Shown: positions 5,213-8,714 of the stretch, piece after piece
Numbering within the stretch: position 1 is the first letter of the stretch
Layout: each line of letters starts with the position of its first letter
Assembly: GCA_900768035.1 (NCBI GenBank)
Contig: CAAGBH010000078.1
Coordinates: 1-8,714, forward strand
Length of the DNA: 8,714 nucleotides
Source of the DNA: Clostridia bacterium
Lineage (GTDB): Bacteria > Bacillota > Clostridia > Oscillospirales > Acutalibacteraceae
Reading direction: 5' to 3'
Translations under genes and position numbers: made by a program
The notes under the pieces: generated by a model
What the model was told of the DNA's origin: nothing
Databases searched by the model: none
The model's input: only the letters and a program-made list of their open reading frames with translations

Positions 5213-5241
5213 GAGCGGTTTACATTTGTAGCCGCTCTTTT
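5213..5241 (+). terminator. Rho-independent terminator after the recombinase
   Basis: GAGCGG (5213-5218) pairs with CCGCTC (5232-5237), with further pairing of TAC/GTA inside, followed by TTTTCT. It lies 12 bp after the stop codon and separates this unit from the convergent minus-strand gene. Confidence 0.8.
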
Positions 5242-5271
5242 CTCATGCTCGAACTGGGTATGTGATATTCT

Positions 5272-5550
5272 TCACTGCGAGAGAAATTTTTTATAATCAA
5301 TTCGCAAAATATTCTCTGCGCCGCATTGATACGCCACACGACCTATGAAATTGATATAATTCACGGTCAAATTTTTGTTGAGTGCGTAGAAATTATCTAA
5401 CGGCATATCCGAAATACGTTTGTTTTCTAAAAATGAGAATCCCTCTTTTTCTGCATTGTTAATAAACATCCGTATTGTTTCTATATCGGATAAATGTACA
5501 TAAACTCTTTTGTTTGTGCTATGCACTAATTCTGTTAGTGTTTTAGACAT
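5272..5550 (-). CDS. Riboswitch-controlled 92-aa orphan protein
   Basis: A 92-aa soluble protein of a small family that, from memory, occurs in clostridial mobile elements and has no known function. Visible blocks are TNKRVYVHLSDIETIRMFINN (13-33), AEKEGFSFLE, and ALNKNLTVNYINFIGRVAYQCG (56-77) ending ILRIDYKKFL. The alternation of strands and helices suggests a compact alpha/beta fold. There is no cysteine cluster, HTH or membrane segment. The ATG at 5550 has AAGGAG (5564-5559) upstream, but this SD is buried in a 12-bp hairpin. A consensus promoter, a SAM-I-clan-like aptamer, a terminator and this hairpin precede it, so expression is controlled at two levels. An 11-codon remnant at 2951-2986 appears to be the start of a paralogue. 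The link between the ligand and the protein is unknown. Confidence 0.75.
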   Translation of the reverse strand: MSKTLTELVHSTNKRVYVHLSDIETIRMFINNAEKEGFSFLENKRISDMPLDNFYALNKNLTVNYINFIGRVAYQCGAENILRIDYKKFLSQ

Positions 5551-5551
5551 T

Positions 5552-5587
5552 AAAAACGCTCCTTATGGTTTATTTCCATAAAGAGCG
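5552..5587 (-). promoter_or_regulatory. SD-sequestering hairpin with T run
   Basis: On the minus strand, CGCTCTTTATGG (5587-5576) pairs along its full length with CCATAAGGAGCG (5568-5557; one T-G wobble) around a 7-nt loop, then TTTTT and the start codon. The SD AAGGAG is inside the stem, so the hairpin blocks translation and may also terminate. Its 5' arm is perfectly complementary over 10 nt to CCATAAAGAG (5727-5718) at the 5' edge of the aptamer, an alternative pairing that would expose the SD. Confidence 0.7.
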
Positions 5588-5595
5588 CAGAAAAC

Positions 5596-5625
5596 AAAAA
5601 TGCACCCATCGTTAGACAGGTGCAT
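5596..5625 (-). terminator. Terminator of riboswitch copy 2
   Basis: On the minus strand, ATGCACCTGTC (5625-5615) pairs with GATGGGTGCAT (5610-5600) with two G-U wobbles around a TAAC loop, followed by TTTTTGTTTTC. The aptamer's P1 3' strand can pair with the terminator's 5' arm over 10 positions, providing the antiterminator alternative. Confidence 0.85.
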
Positions 5626-5640
5626 AATTATCAAATCATT

Positions 5641-5732
5641 TACACCCATCGTTCAAGCATTAGCACCTTGCCTATTGGTAGGTTGCTGTGTGGTCATAAG
5701 GCTTGCTCCCTCGCACACTCTTTATGGATGTA
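5641..5732 (-). promoter_or_regulatory. SAM-I-clan-like riboswitch aptamer, copy 2
   Basis: On the minus strand, P1 is TACATCCAT/ATGGGTGTA (5732-5724 with 5649-5641; 9 bp, one wobble). Then come AAAGAG, P2 GTGTG/CACAC (5718-5714 with 5692-5688) enclosing CGAGGGA and TTATGA, GCAACCT, a short P3, and AAGGTGCTAA. P2-loop CAAGC (5705-5701) pairs with GCTTG (5658-5654) as a pseudoknot. These are the conserved blocks of the SAM-I clan, but P4 is missing, so it resembles a compact SAM-I/IV-type variant. With the terminator it should act as a ligand-induced OFF switch (inference). Ligand unproven; S-adenosylmethionine is the default guess. Confidence 0.8.
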
Positions 5733-5735
5733 GTT

Positions 5736-5764
5736 ATTATATCACGAATTTTAGATTTTGTCAA
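5736..5764 (-). promoter_or_regulatory. Consensus promoter of riboswitch copy 2
   Basis: On the minus strand, TTGACA (5764-5759) and TATAAT (5741-5736) are perfect hexamers with a 17-bp spacer. The -35 is embedded in the last codons of the zinc-ribbon gene that ends at 5751. The predicted transcript starts just ahead of aptamer P1. Confidence 0.9.
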
Positions 5765-6326
5765 TACTCTTTTTTTGAAATTTTCCTATCAAATACATTG
5801 CCTCATTTGAAATACAAAACAGAACGATTCCAGCCATAATATATCTGCTCAAACTAATTAGCCAAGCATAGAAATCAAATGTTCCGGAGATAAGATAAGT
5901 AATACCCCCATAAATCCCCCAATCAATTATTAAATGGTCAATAATGAATGGTGAAAAACTTATGGCAACAGCGATTATTATTCTTTTTATATTCATATCA
6001 CGAAGTTTTTTTCGCTTTATGATAACCACGACTATCGAAACAAGCAATAAAATAGCAAAAACAATATGTGAAGAAACATTAAGCATTATACCTTCTGTTC
6101 TTATCATGATTGGCTCGTGGATGTATTTTTGCAAAATCGGATATAAAAAGCCTATTAAAAATGTCAATACTATATGTAGAAGTAGCAAAACATTTTCAAT
6201 ATCTAATTTAGGGTTTACACCATTTTTGTTTTTCTGGTTATTACCTACTGTCAGAATAGTATCACAATAAGGGCAGTTTGTTGAAAAATCAGAAATATAT
6301 TTGCCGCAAACATTACACTGTTTCAT
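5751..6326 (-). CDS. Zinc-ribbon multi-pass membrane protein (copy B)
   Basis: A 191-aa protein with an N-terminal zinc ribbon (Cys4-x2-Cys7 and Cys18-x2-Cys21, in CNVCG and CPYC) and about four hydrophobic segments (roughly 46-68, 80-103, 113-136, 155-182). There is no signal peptide, so the ribbon is probably cytoplasmic. It is a tandem paralogue of the gene just upstream: the zinc-ribbon region is nearly identical at protein level (KCNVCGK.ISDFST.CPYC) and clearly similar in DNA. The start ATG at 6326 overlaps that gene by 14 bp, with GGAGAG as SD. Last gene of the six-gene operon. Its 3' end contains the -35 of the riboswitch promoter and no terminator follows, so operon transcripts may run into the riboswitch. 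Function unknown. Confidence 0.75.
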   Translation of the reverse strand: MKQCNVCGKYISDFSTNCPYCDTILTVGNNQKNKNGVNPKLDIENVLLLLHIVLTFLIGFLYPILQKYIHEPIMIRTEGIMLNVSSHIVFAILLLVSIVVVIIKRKKLRDMNIKRIIIAVAISFSPFIIDHLIIDWGIYGGITYLISGTFDFYAWLISLSRYIMAGIVLFCISNEAMYLIGKFQKKSIDKI

Positions 6327-6879
6327 TTTTTCTCTCCGTTGTTCTGTTTCTTATTATATAGATGAGTTCCATTGACAAGCAAAAAACAATCATTCCAGAT
6401 ACCAGATTTTTAATCAATCCTATTGTTAAAAGTGTGTAGTATGAATCCATGCCCAAAATCAAATAATATCCGCCGCCATATTTGTATATATCAAGCAATA
6501 CACGAGCGAGAGGGAAAATACCCAATACACTTGATAACACAATCCAGGGAGCATTTTTCTTTTGTTTGAAAACAGGATATTTTATTATCATTCTAACACA
6601 GTTTGCCAACAAAAAAACATCAACAATTATAGCAGATGCATTTCCGATTATAACAGCGGAAGGCATGGCATATTTAACAATAAGAGAATATACAACGCTA
6701 ATGAACCAAGTCAAAACAATATGTAAAATTATAGAGCGGTTTAATAAGTTTTTTGCCTTTATCGCTTCTCGTTTTGCTACATGGACTTCTTGATTATCAG
6801 TGGTTAAATTTGAATTGCAATACGGACAAATAGTTGAAAAATCCGAAATGCTTTTGCCGCAAACATTACATTTTTTCAC
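6313..6879 (-). CDS. Zinc-ribbon multi-pass membrane protein (copy A)
   Basis: A 188-aa protein with an N-terminal zinc ribbon (Cys4, Cys7, Cys18, Cys21) and about four hydrophobic segments (roughly 50-71, 75-99, 110-132, 147-176) ending in a charged tail (RNRTTERKNE). The start is GTG at 6879, with GGAG (6893-6890) 10 nt upstream, inside the preceding gene (14-bp overlap). It shares ribbon, length and membrane layout with the next gene, but the membrane segments have diverged more than the ribbon, as expected after an older duplication with the ribbon under constraint. Zinc-ribbon membrane proteins are common and mostly uncharacterised in Firmicutes; a sensory or scaffolding role is only a guess. 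Confidence 0.75.
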   Translation of the reverse strand: MKKCNVCGKSISDFSTICPYCNSNLTTDNQEVHVAKREAIKAKNLLNRSIILHIVLTWFISVVYSLIVKYAMPSAVIIGNASAIIVDVFLLANCVRMIIKYPVFKQKKNAPWIVLSSVLGIFPLARVLLDIYKYGGGYYLILGMDSYYTLLTIGLIKNLVSGMIVFCLSMELIYIIRNRTTERKNETV

Positions 6880-7111
6880 TTTCTTTTTTCTCCAACAATT
6901 CTATCATTTTTTGATTCTGTTGCTGTTGTATTTTATCAGGCAAAGCGGCAACATATACACATCCGATAATTCCAAGCCAAAAGCACATAGCAAAAGCATT
7001 AACATCTTTTCCATATCCTTTTAATGCAGCAGCATTTTCCATCTTTGTTGCGACAACATAATTGACAGCAAAAAATACAATCAAAACCAATAACACATAC
7101 AAAATAATCAT
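6866..7111 (-). CDS. Small two-pass membrane protein
   Basis: An 81-aa protein with two hydrophobic segments (about 1-22 and 38-57) around a short loop (ENAAALKGYGKDVNAF), and a polar, Gln/Glu/Lys-rich C-terminal tail (QQQQNQKMIELLEKKESEK) likely to be helical or coiled-coil. The FAMCFWLGIIGCVYVAALPD segment is a pattern I associate with small Firmicute membrane proteins found beside zinc-ribbon genes (recollection, not a search). The ATG at 7111 has AAGGAG at 8-nt spacing. It overlaps the next gene by 14 bp, so co-translation is expected. Function unknown. Confidence 0.65.
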   Translation of the reverse strand: MIILYVLLVLIVFFAVNYVVATKMENAAALKGYGKDVNAFAMCFWLGIIGCVYVAALPDKIQQQQNQKMIELLEKKESEKM

Positions 7112-7132
7112 TTGGAAATCTCCTTTTTAATT

Positions 7133-7750
7133 TTAGTGAATATTACATTTAGCGTTTTTATAACCGCTTGAAGTCAATGTTAGTTCAACAGTAAAATAAC
7201 TTCTCACCATTGCCCCGAATCCGTTTTGAGCATCTACATACCCCTTGATTTCATATCTGTTGTTTCCAAGATGAGTTATAGTTGCTTCCGTATAACTACA
7301 AAAATCGGCTGTTGAAGGCGATTTCAAATGTTCTTCAACAACGTCTTGGGCACATACCCAGGCATTACGATTATCAGAGTTATTACCGCCTCCAGTAGCA
7401 AAGAACGAAACAATAATAGCAATAATAAATACAACTGCCACAACAGAAATATGGGTTTTGAAAATAGTATTTTTTATTTCCACGTTGCTTTTGCCTTTTG
7501 CTTTCAAAACACGCCATAATATGAGGGATATTACACCGAGCAAGGGAATGATAGACAGTATAATTGTTATCACTGTTATTATTTTTCTGTCCTTTACCGG
7601 TGTGTTTTCTTTTTTGGATAAAGCCATATTCGCCTCGGCTTGAGGCTTTGTTTCTGTGGCATCGTTCTTTAACGGATAACCACAATGTACGCAGCTTTCG
7701 GCGGCATCCGATATTTCCTGATTACATTCTGGGCACTTAATTAAAGCCAT
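7133..7750 (-). CDS. Zinc-ribbon membrane protein with 'KSPSTA' extracytoplasmic domain
   Basis: A 205-aa protein. The N-terminal zinc ribbon has Cys6-x2-Cys9 and Cys20-x2-Cys23 (KCPECNQEISDAAESCVHCG). A polar linker leads to two hydrophobic segments (about 57-79 and 100-121), which place the C-terminal domain on the same side as the ribbon if both span, or outside if one does not. The C-terminal domain (about 127-205) carries the recognisable block VVEEHLKSPSTADF...NRYEIKGYVDAQNGFGAMVRSYFTV, found in many small uncharacterised proteins of bacteria and phages. It has two Cys in the domain that could pair. The SD is GGGGAA ahead of the ATG at 7750. It sits 21 bp before the two-pass protein gene. 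Function unknown. Confidence 0.75.
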   Translation of the reverse strand: MALIKCPECNQEISDAAESCVHCGYPLKNDATETKPQAEANMALSKKENTPVKDRKIITVITIILSIIPLLGVISLILWRVLKAKGKSNVEIKNTIFKTHISVVAVVFIIAIIVSFFATGGGNNSDNRNAWVCAQDVVEEHLKSPSTADFCSYTEATITHLGNNRYEIKGYVDAQNGFGAMVRSYFTVELTLTSSGYKNAKCNIH

Positions 7751-7766
7751 TGTTCATTCCCCAATT

Positions 7767-7952
7767 TTATTTACCATATTTATTGTATCGTTGAATTATT
7801 TTATTGCATTGTGAAGGAGATTTGCCAACCATTTCACTATTCATCCTTTTTATTTCGTCAGGCGTAAATGCTCTGCAAGGCGATGTTAATTCGTCTTTAA
7901 GCCATATAATAAACCAGGCTGCCAAAACGCCTAAAATAATTATTATCGGCAT
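7767..7952 (-). CDS. Small single-pass membrane protein
   Basis: A 61-aa protein: an N-terminal hydrophobic helix (PIIIILGVLAAWFIIWL), then a polar tail of about 40 residues (CRAFTPDEIKRMNSEMVGKSPSQCNKIIQRYNKYGK) with two Cys. The start chosen is the ATG at 7952, with AAAGGAG (7969-7963) 10 nt upstream. A GTG at 7961, overlapping the SLOG stop as GTGA, is only 1 nt from the SD and unlikely to be used. It lies between the SLOG gene and the KSPSTA zinc-ribbon gene in the same operon. It has no recognised family; a small effector or accessory membrane subunit is possible. Confidence 0.6.
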   Translation of the reverse strand: MPIIIILGVLAAWFIIWLKDELTSPCRAFTPDEIKRMNSEMVGKSPSQCNKIIQRYNKYGK

Positions 7953-7957
7953 AAACT

Positions 7958-8404
7958 TCACTCTCCTTTATATGTTCCAAGATTTATTATTTTTAGATTC
8001 TTTTTTATTGCTTTTCTATACGTTTGTGCCGCTCCGCCCCAGCCGTGATTGACATAGCACACGGCGGTGGATGCATTATCAATCATATATTTGTTTCTCG
8101 CTGGTATAGCAGCCTTAAAGTGATATTTTTCAAATCCTTCGGGGTAAATGATTTCATCAAATATATCTTTATTAAAAATGCTAAAGGTCAGGTAAGGAAT
8201 GACAAGATAATTTTTTATTTGTGGGTATTCCTTTTTTAACCTATATACACACCCGGCACACAATCTATCAAAACCACCTTGACCGCCGCTATAAAAAATA
8301 TATACACCTTGATTTATCAAATCAATTATTATAGGCTCTACCTGTTCAGCAGATATACCGTAACACTCACTATGACCGATAAATAACGCCGTATTTTTTA
8401 TCAT
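7958..8404 (-). CDS. SLOG-fold (DUF1273/YpsA-like) nucleotide-binding protein
   Basis: A 148-aa single-domain Rossmann-like protein. Hallmarks of the SLOG superfamily: the first strand and turn ALFIGHSECYG (6-16), the glycine loop YSGGQGGFDRLCA (38-50), ARNKYMIDNAS (102-112), and YVNHGWGGAAQTYRKA (117-132), which matches the R-N-x-x-M-x-D and G-G-x-x-x-T signature of the DUF1273/YpsA branch. SLOG proteins bind nucleotides or nucleotide-derived signals, and some act in antiviral systems (family knowledge). First gene of the operon, with five membrane-protein genes downstream. The start is ATG 8404 because the domain begins there, but the only SD (GGGAG, 8426-8422) is 17 nt away; an ATT codon at 8413 is 8 nt from it and would be a rare start. 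The promoter is at 8465-8493. Confidence 0.8.
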   Translation of the reverse strand: MIKNTALFIGHSECYGISAEQVEPIIIDLINQGVYIFYSGGQGGFDRLCAGCVYRLKKEYPQIKNYLVIPYLTFSIFNKDIFDEIIYPEGFEKYHFKAAIPARNKYMIDNASTAVCYVNHGWGGAAQTYRKAIKKNLKIINLGTYKGE

Positions 8405-8464
8405 TGATTCAATTTTTCATTCTCCCGAATATCATTTGGTTATTGTTTTTGTTGCTACACGTAT

Positions 8465-8493
8465 ATTATATCACAAAAATCTCGTTTTGTCTA
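8465..8493 (-). promoter_or_regulatory. Promoter of the SLOG-membrane operon
   Basis: On the minus strand, -35 TAGACA (8493-8488; 5 of 6) and -10 TATAAT (8470-8465) have a 17-bp spacer. The sequence around the -10 (GTGATATAATA) is the same as in the riboswitch promoter at 5736-5764. Confidence 0.8.
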
Positions 8494-8512
8494 CATATAG
8501 ATAACTAAAATT

Positions 8513-8542
8513 CACCTTGGGTGGAGATAATTTTGGTATAAT
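8513..8542 (+). promoter_or_regulatory. Extended -10 promoter and possible operator for the XRE gene
   Basis: TGGTATAAT (8534-8542) is a TGn-extended -10. No good -35 is seen; at that place is the small palindrome CACC-TTG-GGTG (8513-8523), which may be an operator for the XRE protein encoded downstream. A second TATAAT lies at 8545-8550. Confidence 0.5.
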
Positions 8543-8573
8543 ATTATAATAAGATTTTTGCATAGGAGGTTTT

Positions 8574-8714
8574 ATGTTTTCTGAAAAACTGAAGGCTTTA
8601 CGCACTGCAAAGAAAATGAGCCAAAAAGATTTGGCGGATAAAGTCGGCGTTGCAAAGTCTGTTGTTTCGTTCTATGAGAGCGGAGACAGATTTCCGTCAT
8701 ACGATGTGCTTATA
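8574..8714 (+). CDS. XRE-family transcriptional regulator (partial, runs off the window)
   Basis: The first 47 codons of a Cro/C1-type repressor: FSEKLKALRTAKKMSQKDLADKVGVAKSVVSFYESGDRFPSYDVL. The helix-turn-helix spans about residues 16-37 with the typical SQKDLADKVGV and SVVSFYESG pattern. The ATG at 8574 has AGGAGG (8564-8569) with 4-nt spacing. It is divergent from the SLOG operon across a 169-bp gap and is therefore a candidate regulator of it. The C-terminal part is outside the window, so additional domains such as a LexA-like peptidase cannot be judged. Confidence 0.85.
   Translation, partial: MFSEKLKALRTAKKMSQKDLADKVGVAKSVVSFYESGDRFPSYDVLI

Noticed and set aside
5944..6270. 108-codon plus-strand frame and other long opposite-strand frames across 5600-8240
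   Set aside because: They are antisense shadows of the zinc-ribbon, membrane and SLOG genes, with no SD and no protein-like composition.

Overview
The window is AT-rich DNA from a Firmicute, most likely a gut clostridium (inference). Strong AGGAGG-type ribosome binding sites, consensus sigma-A promoters with 17-bp spacers, TTG/GTG starts and intrinsic terminators all fit. The gene content (HU-like protein, HTH-HNH endonuclease, J-domain protein, small serine recombinase, several XRE-type repressors, many orphan genes, no housekeeping genes) points to an integrative element, plasmid or prophage-like accessory region.

Layout. (1) 1-2849, minus strand: a promoter, a terminator-like leader with a short leader peptide, then an orphan gene, an HTH-HNH endonuclease and a winged-helix protein. 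A spacer with inverted repeats and an HU-like gene follow, ending at a terminator at 22-56. (2) 2850-3160, minus: a riboswitch-like RNA with its own terminator, followed only by an 11-codon gene remnant. (3) 3175-5241: an XRE repressor and an orphan gene on the minus strand, divergent from a J-domain gene and a serine recombinase on the plus strand. They share a 185-bp regulatory region with two perfect-consensus promoters and repeated operator-like palindromes. A 28-bp imperfect palindrome with a 2-bp centre precedes the recombinase. (4) 5272-5764, minus: a second, well-preserved copy of the riboswitch-like RNA with promoter, aptamer, terminator and SD-sequestering hairpin, leading into a 92-aa orphan gene. 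(5) 5751-8404, minus: a compact six-gene operon of a SLOG-fold nucleotide-binding protein, two small membrane proteins and three zinc-ribbon membrane proteins, two of which are tandem duplicates. (6) 8405-8714: an intergenic region leading to a truncated XRE repressor gene on the plus strand.

The most notable content is the pair of RNA elements. Both carry the hallmark core of the SAM-I riboswitch clan (GAGGGA, ATGA, GCAACC, AAGGTGCTAA), with compensatory changes in P2 and in a pseudoknot, and each has a terminator positioned as an expression platform. They precede a mobile-element orphan gene rather than a sulfur-metabolism gene. The second candidate system is the SLOG plus membrane-protein operon, which could be a signalling or defence module (inference only).
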